In this document: positions 16,969 through 24,870 of the stretch, one piece after another
Layout: each line of letters begins with the position of its first letter
Numbering within the stretch: the first letter of the stretch is position 1
Source of the DNA: Bacteriovoracaceae bacterium UBA6261
Lineage (GTDB): Bacteria > Bdellovibrionota > Bacteriovoracia > Bacteriovoracales > Bacteriovoracaceae
DNA length: 64,000 nucleotides
Direction of reading: 5' to 3'
Assembly (NCBI GenBank): GCA_002440825.1
Contig: DJVH01000095.1
Span: 62,001 to 126,000, forward strand
Notes under the pieces: model-generated
What the model saw: only the letters and a program-made list of their open reading frames with translations
Told to the model about the DNA's origin: nothing
Database searches by the model: none
Translations under genes and position numbers: made by a program

Positions 16969-18719
16969 GCTTCCAGGCCGATGTAAGAAAATGTACTCAC
17001 ATCAAAAAGTCCGCGGTCAGTTAATTTCAATTGAGGAATGACTGGAAGGGCGAGAAAGGCCATTTGGATAAATGGTTCTTCAAGAGTAATTCCCAGTTTG
17101 TGATATTCTGTTTTTAATTTTTTTATGTCTTCGAAAATTTCTTCACCGGTCTTTAAACTGAGAAGGCCTGCAAGCGGAAGCTCAAGCAGGGCCTTTACCT
17201 CTTTGCCTTCGACAACACACAAGCCTCCGCCTGATTGAATCAACGCATTGGCGGCTACAACAATCTCAGGAATTGTTTTACCGACAACCATCAGATTGTG
17301 TGAATCATGGGCGACACTCGCGGCAATGGCCCCTCTTTTCAGACCAATTCCTTTGACGAGTCCAAGAGCTGGCGGAAGATTATTTCCATAGCGCTCAATG
17401 TTCACCATATATAAAACATCATCGTGATCGAATGATTCACCATTAAACACTGCTTTTAAATGTTTTGTAATGATTTCATCTTTGACGATTTCAATGACGT
17501 TATAGGCACCAGGTTTTAAATTGTAATTAAAATCCTTTTCCAAGAGCGGAGAACGTTTAATCGTATTTTGCAGCGGTGGTGCTGATTTTTGCAATTTCTC
17601 ATTGAGCGATTCTTTTAAATTGAGCTCACTCACTCTCACACCGGCGATATAAACATCGGCAATGTCCACAGACTTAAGGTCTTTCAACAAAACAATATCT
17701 GCCTGTTTCCCTGGTGCAATCAATCCTAGTTTTTTAAGACCAAAGTGTTTAGCTGCCGAGAATGAGGAAAGTCGATAGGCCATATGAACCGGCATGTTCA
17801 GGTCATTAATCATTTTCTTAATTAGAAAATTGATGTGTCCTTCTTTTAGTATTTCGTATGGATTTCTGTCGTCAGTACAAAGAAAGCATTGAGGTGAATT
17901 GAATTCAGTGACAATTGGAGCAAGTGTCTTTAAATTTTTTGCAACTGATCCCTCGCGAATAATGAGAGACATTCCTTTCTGCAGTTTTTCTTTTCCTTCC
18001 TCTGCAGAAACAGTTTCATGGCAGTTCTGAACACCGGCGGCAATATAAGCATTGAGCGCTTTTCCTCTCAACATCGGGCAGTGGCCGTCAAGATTCAGGT
18101 CTGAGTATTCCTCAATTTTATCCAGCACATTGGCATCTCCATTGATGACGCCTGGAAAATTCATCATTTCAGCTAGACCAAGCACATTTGGATGCGCTTT
18201 ATATTTTTTCATCTCGCTGAGTTTAAATTCTCCACCATTGCTTTCAAACCCTGGCAGGGCCGGTACACATGATGAAGTCTGAACAAATAAATTCTGATGC
18301 AGAAGCTCTGATGAACGAAGAAACCATGAATAACCTGTATCTCCCATAACATTGGTAATTTCATGCGGGTCACAGATAGCAGTGGTCGTTCCCAACGGCA
18401 AAGTCATTCTTTCAAATTCAAAAGGGTTCATCATTGAAGATTCAATGTGAAGATGTCCGTCGATAAATCCAGGGACGGCTGTCAGCCCTTTGGCATCTAC
18501 AATTTTTAAAGCCTGGGCATCGCTGTATTCAAGACCGATTCCTGCGATGGTTTTTCCCGAGAGAACAATTGCCGAATCAACGACCTCTCCATTGACGAGA
18601 TCGAGTATTTTCACATTTTTTATCAGCACGTCTGCAGGGCTGTCGCCGCGGGCAACAGCAAGGCATTTCTGCAACTCATCTCTGGTTAATGTCTGCGTTC
18701 TTTTATGGGCCAGTGACAT
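16965..18719 (-). CDS. ade: Adenine deaminase
   Basis: A 584-residue metal-dependent amidohydrolase that converts adenine to hypoxanthine and ammonia in purine salvage. Signatures are the metal-binding GFIDGHLHIESSMM segment (His-x-His), CDPHEITNV, the LDGHCP and NCHETVSAEE histidine motifs, and FLCTDDRNP with the catalytic Asp. The C-terminal ade domain (VAHDSHNLMVVG) is also complete. Length matches bacterial Ade (about 580 residues). It starts 14 bases after the PBP4 gene and runs into the GIY-YIG gene by four bases. Purine salvage makes sense for a predator that takes up prey nucleotides, which is inference. Confidence 0.95.
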   Translation of the reverse strand: MSLAHKRTQTLTRDELQKCLAVARGDSPADVLIKNVKILDLVNGEVVDSAIVLSGKTIAGIGLEYSDAQALKIVDAKGLTAVPGFIDGHLHIESSMMNPFEFERMTLPLGTTTAICDPHEITNVMGDTGYSWFLRSSELLHQNLFVQTSSCVPALPGFESNGGEFKLSEMKKYKAHPNVLGLAEMMNFPGVINGDANVLDKIEEYSDLNLDGHCPMLRGKALNAYIAAGVQNCHETVSAEEGKEKLQKGMSLIIREGSVAKNLKTLAPIVTEFNSPQCFLCTDDRNPYEILKEGHINFLIKKMINDLNMPVHMAYRLSSFSAAKHFGLKKLGLIAPGKQADIVLLKDLKSVDIADVYIAGVRVSELNLKESLNEKLQKSAPPLQNTIKRSPLLEKDFNYNLKPGAYNVIEIVKDEIITKHLKAVFNGESFDHDDVLYMVNIERYGNNLPPALGLVKGIGLKRGAIAASVAHDSHNLMVVGKTIPEIVVAANALIQSGGGLCVVEGKEVKALLELPLAGLLSLKTGEEIFEDIKKLKTEYHKLGITLEEPFIQMAFLALPVIPQLKLTDRGLFDVSTFSYIGLEA

Positions 18720-18733
18720 GAGTTCACTCCATT

Positions 18734-20125
18734 TTATTTTAATTGATTAATCAGCTCATCAAACATCGGTCGCGCCGCAAGTCCTTGCTGATATTCTCCG
18801 TTATACATGAAAACAAAAACTAGAGGAGAATTATTTTTTCTTCCAATGTAACCGGCAAGACCCACAACGCCATCGAGATAACCTGTTTTGGCGCGAACCA
18901 TGGATTGCTCCCCTTTTTTCATCCGGTTTTTCAGAGTGCCATCAACTCCGGCAATCGGAAGCCCTGAGAGAAATTCAGGAAAAATGAGAAAATCATTTTT
19001 AATCGTATTTAAAACGAGCGCCAGTTGCTTTGCCGTGAAACGATTGTCTCGTGTTAATCCGGAGACATTTTCCAGAACATAGTCCTTTCTGCTGAAACCG
19101 ATTCCATCGAGATATTTTTTAATTTCTTCAATTCCGTCCTTCATCTTGGCCGGATTTTGAGAATTTTCAGCGGCCAGATTTTTTGCCAGCATCTCTGCGA
19201 CAAAGTTGTTTGAAAATTTCAGCATATCGGAAAGAATTTCATTGAGATTTTTTGAAGGCGAAACAGCGAGAACGGCAGACTCCGGTTCACAGGATTCAGC
19301 TTTGACTTTCCCTTTTAAAGTAATTCCTCTTTGCTTTAAAAATTCTTTCAGATGCATTCCAATCCATAAATTGGGATTTGAAATACTTTTGTAAATGACT
19401 ACTTCCTGTCCATCGGCGGAAATTGAACCACTCACAATAATCTTATCGTGATCTCCGGCCTTCACTCGGGAAGCTTCAATGGATTTCACTCCGCTTTTGC
19501 CAACAGTCTTTGTTTTATTTTCAAGTTCAAGATAGTCATTTTCCGGATCGAGAAAAACTTTTGCCGAGGATCCTGTTTCACCAGGACGGATAAAAATATT
19601 CACGCTATTCCAGTTAAAAGATGATGCAGAAACAGGAGCATCAAAAGCGCGGTCCACTCTTACCGATTCTCTTCCGCTGTCAAAAAGTTCGTCATCGAAC
19701 CGTGTTGAATCAACTCGAAGATCTCCATCAACAACATTAAGTCCTGTTCTTTTCAATTCATTGACGAGATACCACATTTTTTCAGAAACAAAGGATGGAT
19801 CTCCGCCTCCTTTAAGGCAGAGATCGCCTTTTAATAATCCGCTTTGAATATCTTTTTTTGCCAGCAGTTTAGTTTCAAATTTTTTATTCATAGGAAAAAC
19901 ATTTAAGACAGCCGCGCCGGTTACAATTTTTGTCAAAGAAGCCGGCACCATGGATCGTGCAGCATTCACATTGAAAATTTCCTTCCCATCATCTTCGACA
20001 TAAAGACCCAGACTTTGTTCATTGAAATGATGTTTCTTGATGACGCTTTTAAGTCGGTTGCTCAAATCATCTGCAAACGAAAATTGCATGTTTGTTACAA
20101 GAAAAATGATCGACAATATTTTCAT
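18734..20125 (-). CDS. dacB: D-alanyl-D-alanine carboxypeptidase/endopeptidase, PBP4 type
   Basis: A 463-residue exported penicillin-binding protein of peptidase family S13. The signal peptide spans about residues 1-18 (ending FSFA). The catalytic motifs are SLTK (Ser63-Lys66), SNN in LKFSNNFVAE, and KTG in RAKTGYLDG. As in PBP4, a long insertion (about 100-260) separates SxxK from SxN. The enzyme trims peptidoglycan peptides and cuts 4-3 cross-links. In Bdellovibrio, secreted PBP4 homologues round up the prey cell; whether this one works on prey or self is unknown. First gene of the minus-strand run. Confidence 0.93.
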   Translation of the reverse strand: MKILSIIFLVTNMQFSFADDLSNRLKSVIKKHHFNEQSLGLYVEDDGKEIFNVNAARSMVPASLTKIVTGAAVLNVFPMNKKFETKLLAKKDIQSGLLKGDLCLKGGGDPSFVSEKMWYLVNELKRTGLNVVDGDLRVDSTRFDDELFDSGRESVRVDRAFDAPVSASSFNWNSVNIFIRPGETGSSAKVFLDPENDYLELENKTKTVGKSGVKSIEASRVKAGDHDKIIVSGSISADGQEVVIYKSISNPNLWIGMHLKEFLKQRGITLKGKVKAESCEPESAVLAVSPSKNLNEILSDMLKFSNNFVAEMLAKNLAAENSQNPAKMKDGIEEIKKYLDGIGFSRKDYVLENVSGLTRDNRFTAKQLALVLNTIKNDFLIFPEFLSGLPIAGVDGTLKNRMKKGEQSMVRAKTGYLDGVVGLAGYIGRKNNSPLVFVFMYNGEYQQGLAARPMFDELINQLK

Positions 20126-20201
20126 AGAAATCTCTTGGTTTACAGAGGCATTTTAGATTAATATTTTAGCTTCAGATTCAAATCTTTCACAAGGAGATAA
20201 T

Positions 20202-21320
20202 GTGAAAATGTCAGCGAAAAAACTCGCTATAAATACAATCATTTCAGCCTTGGTTTTATTGTCGGCAAATGCTATTGCCGCTCCAAAACTGAAGTTCATT
20301 GGCGATCAAAATATAAGTACTGGTGAAAAATTCAAGGAGACGGAGATTGGCGGTCTCTCCGGACTTGCCTTCGATCAGAAAAAAAATGTTCTTCTTGCTA
20401 TCAGTGATGACAGAAGCGTGATCAATGACGCCCGATTTTATGAATTTGATTTAAAACTTGATGAAAAGAATTTTAAAGTGACTCCGGCCAATGTGATTAC
20501 TCTCAAAGCGAAGGATGGCAAACCATTTAAAAAAGGTATGGCCGATTTCGAAGGTATTACATTGTGGGGAGATGATGTGATTATTAGCTCTGAAGGATGG
20601 CTTAATAAAGAGCCTTCAATTGATCCGGAAATTATCCAGTTTTCGCGAAATGGCGATTACAAAGCAAACCTGGAAGTACCGGAGCAATTCTTGTCGAAAA
20701 AAGATTCTGTCAAATACGGTCCCAGAGACAATCTCGTCTTTGAAGCCCTTTCGGCGGCAAAAGATGGGAAGTCTTTCTGGGTGGGTGCAGAAGAAGCACT
20801 TTTTCAAGACGACAGAACTTCGACTCCCTCATATGAAAGTACACTGCGTTTAATTCAGTATAAAGATTTAAAGCCGGTCAAGCAGGTCGCTTATAAACTT
20901 GAAAAGGTTCCAAGTATCAAAGTGGCCGGTCTTACTGTCGGCGAAACCGGTCTTTCTGATATATTGGCCGTTGATGAAAATCATTTTTACTCAATTGAAA
21001 GAAGTTATCTTCCGCTCGCAAAAAAAGCTGTGATCAGACTTTTTTATAACACGGTGACTGATAAAACAGCCGATGTTTCCAAAGTGGATTCTCTTAATAA
21101 AACTTTAAAGGAACTTAAACGTGTAGATAAAGAAATGATCGCAGATCTTGAAGAATTTAAGAATCAGATGAGTTCTAACTTTCAAAATCTCGATAATATT
21201 GAAGGGATTTGTTTTGGCCCCACGCTCTCTAATGGCCATGAAACAATCATTCTTGTGAGCGACAATAATTTTAAAAAAAATCAGCGCACGCAATTTTTGG
21301 CTTTTGAAGTTCTTCCGTAA
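20202..21320 (+). CDS. Exported phytase-like esterase-family protein
   Basis: A 372-residue protein with signal peptide (KLAINTIISALVLLSANAIAA, cleaved near residue 27) and a beta-propeller-like body of the family annotated as esterase-like activity of phytase. Typical features are GGLSGLAFD near the start, the DFEGITLW and GWLNKEPSID segments, FEALSAAKDG, and the closing LDNIEGICFG ... LVSDNNF motif. The domain may bind calcium and cleave phosphoesters, but activity is rarely proven. The GTG at 20202 follows an AAGGAG site at a good distance; ATG 20208 is an alternative start. Confidence 0.85.
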   Translation: MKMSAKKLAINTIISALVLLSANAIAAPKLKFIGDQNISTGEKFKETEIGGLSGLAFDQKKNVLLAISDDRSVINDARFYEFDLKLDEKNFKVTPANVITLKAKDGKPFKKGMADFEGITLWGDDVIISSEGWLNKEPSIDPEIIQFSRNGDYKANLEVPEQFLSKKDSVKYGPRDNLVFEALSAAKDGKSFWVGAEEALFQDDRTSTPSYESTLRLIQYKDLKPVKQVAYKLEKVPSIKVAGLTVGETGLSDILAVDENHFYSIERSYLPLAKKAVIRLFYNTVTDKTADVSKVDSLNKTLKELKRVDKEMIADLEEFKNQMSSNFQNLDNIEGICFGPTLSNGHETIILVSDNNFKKNQRTQFLAFEVLP

Positions 21321-21327
21321 ATAATTT

Positions 21328-21357
21328 TTGACAAAGACTTATTCCAAGTCGTAATCA
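21328..21357 (+). promoter_or_regulatory. Sigma-70-type promoter, perfect -35
   Basis: TTGACA at 21328-21333 and TAATCA at 21352-21357 with an 18-base spacer. The predicted start near 21364 lies inside the left arm of the hairpin at 21357-21387, so transcripts from this promoter would lose most of that arm. Confidence 0.45.
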
Positions 21358-21387
21358 GAAGCTCCTTCGTGAAAATAAGGAGCTTCT
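21357..21387 (+). promoter_or_regulatory. Hairpin sequestering the Shine-Dalgarno site
   Basis: AGAAGCTCCTT at 21357-21367 and AAGGAGCTTCT at 21377-21387 form a perfect 11-bp stem with a nine-base loop, ending exactly at the ATG. The right arm contains the AAGGAG ribosome site of the following gene. There is no T-run, so this is a translation-control structure and not a terminator. Confidence 0.7.
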
Positions 21388-21720
21388 ATGAAAACGGCTT
21401 TTTACTTTTTCTCTTTGTTCACTTCCATTTCCCTTTTCGCTGATGATACGTGCATAAAGGTGACACTTCCTAACCAGGATGTTGAATTCCTTTGCGGGCA
21501 CAACCATTCATCGCAAATCAATTTGTGTGGCTTTAAAGAAACAGAACTTTGCTTTGTCGGAAGCGCTCAGGGATTGGCCGATAAGATCAATGCTGGTCTT
21601 TATAAGACCGGCCTTTATAGCGTTTCAGATGCCGCTAAATTGAATGGGTATGACGTCCAGGCTACTTTCACCAGTCCAGACAAAAAAGCTGTTAAAAAGA
21701 CCATTCACAAATGCGAGTAA
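21388..21720 (+). CDS. Small secreted cysteine-containing protein, 110 aa
   Basis: An unknown exported protein: signal peptide of about 18 residues (MKTAFYFFSLFTSISLFA), then a mature part of about 92 residues with six Cys (in DDTC, FLCGH, LCGF, LCFVG and a final KCE), consistent with disulphides in the periplasm or outside. The only notable context is the perfect hairpin that covers its AAGGAG ribosome site and the strong -35 box upstream, implying controlled translation. No family recognised. Confidence 0.78.
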   Translation: MKTAFYFFSLFTSISLFADDTCIKVTLPNQDVEFLCGHNHSSQINLCGFKETELCFVGSAQGLADKINAGLYKTGLYSVSDAAKLNGYDVQATFTSPDKKAVKKTIHKCE

Positions 21721-21769
21721 AATTTAGCCTCTCTTCAGTCAAAATCTGTCTAAACTTTTGACAGGGGTT

Positions 21770-21828
21770 AAAAGACTAACGGCCAGAGCAGGATCTGATG
21801 CTTCTAACCCTTCGTTAGCTTGTCTTTT
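21770..21828. promoter_or_regulatory. Inverted repeat upstream of sigma-54 promoter
   Basis: AAAAGAC-TAACG at 21770-21781 is repeated inverted as CGTTAG-CT-TGTCTTTT at 21813-21828. Its centre lies about 70 bases before the predicted start of the sigma-54 promoter, where an enhancer-binding activator could bind. The two halves differ by a four-base insertion. Confidence 0.35.
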
Positions 21829-21843
21829 CCCGGCCCTTGATTC

Positions 21844-21859
21844 TGGCACTCTCCTTGCT
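21844..21859 (+). promoter_or_regulatory. Sigma-54 (RpoN) promoter
   Basis: TGGCACTCTCCTTGCT has the invariant GG (21845-21846) and GC (21857-21858) separated by ten bases, a full match to the -24/-12 sigma-54 consensus. It would start near 21870, about 29 bases before the ATG at 21899. Confidence 0.8.
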
Positions 21860-21898
21860 CTTACAATCCACAAGAGTCTTTAAAAAAGAGAGTTCATT

Positions 21899-22240
21899 AT
21901 GAAAACATTATTTATCTTCATTCTTGCTATGATTACTGTAAATGCTCAGGCAAGCATTCTCTGTCATACACCAAGATCAAATAAAATTTTTGAAATTAAA
22001 GATGCAAAAGTCACGTTCTTTAATGAGTTCGATACAACGGCACACAGAGAATTAGCTTCAGTTGTTTCGAGAAACAGAACAAATGATAAAGGTCTGACAA
22101 AAGTCGTTGAATTTGAAAACCAAAAACACACGATTCACATTGCAGACGCAGCCCATTTTTCAGATGTTGATGACTATATCATTATCAAAGCAAAATCTGG
22201 TCATGAAGTGACGTATCCGATTTCTTGCGAACAAAAATAA
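21899..22240 (+). CDS. Small secreted protein under sigma-54 control, 113 aa
   Basis: An unknown exported protein with a signal peptide (MKTLFIFILAMITVNAQA, 18 residues) and a small beta-rich mature domain with two Cys (ILCHT near its start, SCEQK at its end) that could close a disulphide. A ribosome site (AGAGAG) precedes the ATG. The excellent sigma-54 promoter 40 bases upstream means expression should depend on an activator ATPase, so the protein is made under a specific condition. No family recognised. Confidence 0.8.
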   Translation: MKTLFIFILAMITVNAQASILCHTPRSNKIFEIKDAKVTFFNEFDTTAHRELASVVSRNRTNDKGLTKVVEFENQKHTIHIADAAHFSDVDDYIIIKAKSGHEVTYPISCEQK

Positions 22241-22253
22241 AAAGAATTCTGAG

Positions 22254-22326
22254 CTGATGAGTTCCCCCCTCATCAGGCCATCGTACAGGCCTTGTCTTTA
22301 ATCCCCTATAAAGTCAGGGCCTTTTA
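22254..22326. terminator. Two tandem hairpins, terminator region
   Basis: CTGATGAG/CTCATCAG form a perfect stem at 22254-22276. A second stem pairs GGCCTTGTCTTTA with TAAAGTCAGGGCC (one mismatch, one G-T pair), ends near 22322 and is followed by TTTTAT. The second is a good rho-independent terminator between the convergent small secreted gene and manA. Confidence 0.75.
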
Positions 22327-22330
22327 TAAA

Positions 22331-23197
22331 TTAAAAAATGAGAAGGCATGAACCTTCTTCGAGCGCTTCAACTGCAAGCGAAGATTCATTTTCAATTGTC
22401 ACGGCTTCGTAAGGTGAAACAGGAATTCCATTAACGGCAATTTTCCCATTCAAGTTCAAGATGGAACAAGGACGTTTGAGCGCAATGGATGAAAAGTATT
22501 TTTCATTGGAATTTTGATTTAAAAGTGAAAGTTCAAAGTCACGATGTGAACAAATATCTGAGCGCCCATGGCGATGGAAGAGATTTTTTTTATGCTGGAA
22601 AAAATCCAATCGGTTTTTTTCGGGAGCAAAATTAATGACGTCCAGAGATTTTTCTACATGCAGGTCACGGGGCTGGCCTTTTTCATCAACCCGGTTCCAA
22701 TCCCACACGCGGTAAGTAATGCCGGAGTTTTGCTGGACTTCAGCCAGGGTAATATTTTTTCCAATGGCGTGAATGCTTCCGGCGGGAACAAAGAAAAAAT
22801 CACCTGGTTTTACTTCATAGAAATTCAGCAATTCATTGACCGGTCGCTTTTCTTTTAAAGCTTGTTCAAGAGTTTTTCGCTCTATTCCTTCTTTCAGACC
22901 GAGAAAAATGCCGGCGCCGGGATCTGATTCGAGAATAATCCAACACTCTGTTTTGCCCGAAGAATTCTCATGCAGGCGTGCGTACTCATCGCCGGGATGA
23001 ACTTGAATAGAAAGTTCATCAGAAGTATCGATCAATTTCGCGAGATACGGCAAAGACTCTTCGAAAATTTCCAGCGTCTCTCCGACAGGAACCATTGATT
23101 CTGCCCCTGACTCTTTCGTAGAAAGATGTTTCCAGTTCTGCAGTTTTTTTCCGCCCCAGATTTTACGGACTATTGATGGTTTATGTACCTTAATCAT
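22331..23197 (-). CDS. manA: Mannose-6-phosphate isomerase, class I
   Basis: A 288-residue cupin-fold zinc enzyme that interconverts mannose 6-phosphate and fructose 6-phosphate, feeding GDP-mannose and cell-surface sugar synthesis. Zinc-site motifs are visible: IQVHPGD (Gln and His), GKTECWIIL (Glu) and PAGSIHAIG (His), plus YRVWDW with the catalytic Arg. Length fits the short Bacillus-type class I group. It is a single gene convergent with the sigma-54 gene. Confidence 0.92.
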   Translation of the reverse strand: MIKVHKPSIVRKIWGGKKLQNWKHLSTKESGAESMVPVGETLEIFEESLPYLAKLIDTSDELSIQVHPGDEYARLHENSSGKTECWIILESDPGAGIFLGLKEGIERKTLEQALKEKRPVNELLNFYEVKPGDFFFVPAGSIHAIGKNITLAEVQQNSGITYRVWDWNRVDEKGQPRDLHVEKSLDVINFAPEKNRLDFFQHKKNLFHRHGRSDICSHRDFELSLLNQNSNEKYFSSIALKRPCSILNLNGKIAVNGIPVSPYEAVTIENESSLAVEALEEGSCLLIF

Positions 23198-23309
23198 ACA
23201 AACGCTAAATTCCTTATAGAGTTGGCAGTATTCTCTCAGGCTCCGTTCGAACTTTCAAGGCTCTACCTGTCCTTCCCCATCGATTCGCTTTTCCCTTTAA
23301 AATAGAGCT

Positions 23310-23963
23310 ATGAAAAAACCTGTTCCGGCCCTTTATTTATTTAACAATATTTTCTATCCGCAGACGATGATTCCTCTTTCTGTGAATGATGAAACGTCTC
23401 AAAAAATGCTTTTAAAATGCTTTGAGCAAAATGCTGAACTCGTCCTGTATTATCCCCATGCGCGCTCAAAAGGGGTCGCCACTCTCGGAAAAATACTCAT
23501 GATTGATACCAACAGCGATGGCAGTTTGAGTGTCATTGTTCAAGGAATCATGCGGGTGAAGCTGGAGAATCTCGTTCAGCAGGAACCGTATCCGCTTTAT
23601 CTCGTCGGCGATTATCACGACCACGAAGAAAAAAACCAGACCTTGCGGGACTCGCCGCTGGAGCGTCTGCATCTCGTTTTAGAGCGATGGCTCACTCGCC
23701 ATGTTCATTCTAAAGTTGAGAGAGATCGTTTCATGAAGGACATCAGTTCTCCGGCCAAGCTGATCAACAATTTGTGTATGCTGGTGATTAAAGATGTCGA
23801 GTTAAAACAAATTTTTCTGGAAAGCACTTCGCTTTTAGATCGGGTCCGGATGATGAATGCGCTGCTTGTGGGGGAAACCCCGGAATCGGAAGATATGGAA
23901 ATGTGCGAGGCGATCAAAAATTTTGAACGCCTCGAAATAGATCAGTATAAAACGGCTTCTTAG
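23310..23963 (+). CDS. LON N-terminal substrate-binding domain protein
   Basis: A 217-residue protein made only of the LON substrate-binding (PUA-like) domain, without ATPase or protease parts. The opening PVPALYLFNNIFYPQTMIPLSV is the family's first strand pair, and the SVIVQGIMRVKLENL segment corresponds to the conserved G-x-RF/V region. Such stand-alone proteins may bind unfolded protein or regulate proteolysis; their role is unproven. No Shine-Dalgarno site: a TAAAAT box ends six bases before the ATG, so a leaderless transcript is likely. Its TAG stop shares bases with the stop of the convergent gene. Confidence 0.88.
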   Translation: MKKPVPALYLFNNIFYPQTMIPLSVNDETSQKMLLKCFEQNAELVLYYPHARSKGVATLGKILMIDTNSDGSLSVIVQGIMRVKLENLVQQEPYPLYLVGDYHDHEEKNQTLRDSPLERLHLVLERWLTRHVHSKVERDRFMKDISSPAKLINNLCMLVIKDVELKQIFLESTSLLDRVRMMNALLVGETPESEDMEMCEAIKNFERLEIDQYKTAS

Positions 23964-24625
23964 AAAACTGTGATAACCATGTTCAGGAGGAAAAGTCCCA
24001 ATCCTGAGATCACTGGAATGCAAAGGTTATCGTCAACGAATTGAGAGCAGAGTTCTGAAATCGCTCCAATCACTCCCGCTACAATCGCAAACATCAAAAG
24101 GCTCATGCTTGGGCTTGCGTGAATCAATCCATAAACAAGAGTCACGATATAGCAAACCGAAAAAGCTGCAATCGTGCCCTGAAGAGATTTGTTCGGAAGG
24201 ATTTTATCGCGTCCGTAAAGAATTCCGCAGAATGAAGCAATTGGATCAGCAAAGATCAAAAAGAGAACCGAAAGAATCGCAATTCGCTCTGGAAAGAAGA
24301 AAAGCGACAAAGAAACTCCTAAAGCATAGAACGGAAGTCCGCTCACAGAGTTTTTTTCTGATTCACGCATAACTGGCTTCAAGATAAACATGACCAGTTG
24401 GTTCATTTTTTCATTTCTCAGACGAAAGTATTCGACGAGAAAGGCGCTGGCAGAAACGATAAGTAAAATAGCTGCAACAGATTCAATTGTCAGATGAGAT
24501 TTGTAGTAAGCAGCAAGTCCGATAAGGCCCGTGGCCATGTGCCATAGCTTCCGAGCTAGGTGCAAATCAGTACGTAGACGAAACGGCGACGATACTCTGA
24601 CTTGCGATAAAAGGGCTTGTCCCAT
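23960..24625 (-). CDS. Dolichol-kinase/cytidylyltransferase-like membrane protein
   Basis: A 221-residue integral membrane protein with about six or seven helices from residue 27 onward. The cytosolic start contains LARKLWHMATGLIGL, the typical opening of the SEC59/VTE5 group of CTP-dependent polyprenol or phytol kinases. A later IFADPIASFCGILYGR segment is the conserved D-P-x-A-x-x-x-G-x-x-x-G motif of the phosphatidate cytidylyltransferase superfamily, and KSLQGTIAAF completes it. It probably phosphorylates or activates an isoprenoid or diacylglycerol lipid with CTP; the substrate is not clear. The ATG follows a GGAG-like site. Confidence 0.85.
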   Translation of the reverse strand: MGQALLSQVRVSSPFRLRTDLHLARKLWHMATGLIGLAAYYKSHLTIESVAAILLIVSASAFLVEYFRLRNEKMNQLVMFILKPVMRESEKNSVSGLPFYALGVSLSLFFFPERIAILSVLFLIFADPIASFCGILYGRDKILPNKSLQGTIAAFSVCYIVTLVYGLIHASPSMSLLMFAIVAGVIGAISELCSQFVDDNLCIPVISGLGLFLLNMVITVF

Positions 24626-24645
24626 TAGAAGGCTCCTAAGATTCC

Positions 24646-24671
24646 AGGTCGACCAAGTGAGATGGTCACCT
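24646..24671. repeat. Inverted repeat in divergent intergenic region
   Basis: AGGTCGACCA and TGGTCACCT form an inverted repeat with one bulge and a seven-base loop. On the plus strand it is followed by ATTTTTT. It may be an operator or a barrier to transcription between the divergent dolichol-kinase-like and MinD-like genes. Confidence 0.35.
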
Positions 24672-24686
24672 ATTTTTTACAAGTAT

Positions 24687-24702
24687 CTAATTTGTGAATT
24701 AG
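24687..24702. repeat. Short palindrome CTAATT-N4-AATTAG
   Basis: A perfect 6-bp inverted repeat spaced by four bases, a shape common for dimeric repressors. It lies upstream of the promoter of the MinD-like gene. Confidence 0.3.
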
Positions 24703-24784
24703 CTTACAGACTTCCGGGATTTCTGTAAATCTCTCTGCATTATTTACAACTTTAGTGGTTCCAAGGACTTTGGTATTTTTTCCG

Positions 24785-24813
24785 TTACATTCCTAGATTT
24801 TTCTTCCTATAAT
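24785..24813 (+). promoter_or_regulatory. Sigma-70 promoter of MinD-like gene run
   Basis: TTACAT at 24785-24790 and a perfect TATAAT at 24808-24813 with a 17-base spacer. Transcription would begin near 24820, 50 bases before the GTG start. Confidence 0.7.
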
Positions 24814-24870
24814 ATTTTAAAACATCTGCTAAGATTATGGATCGAAGCTTTTGGCAAAGGATGGAATCTT

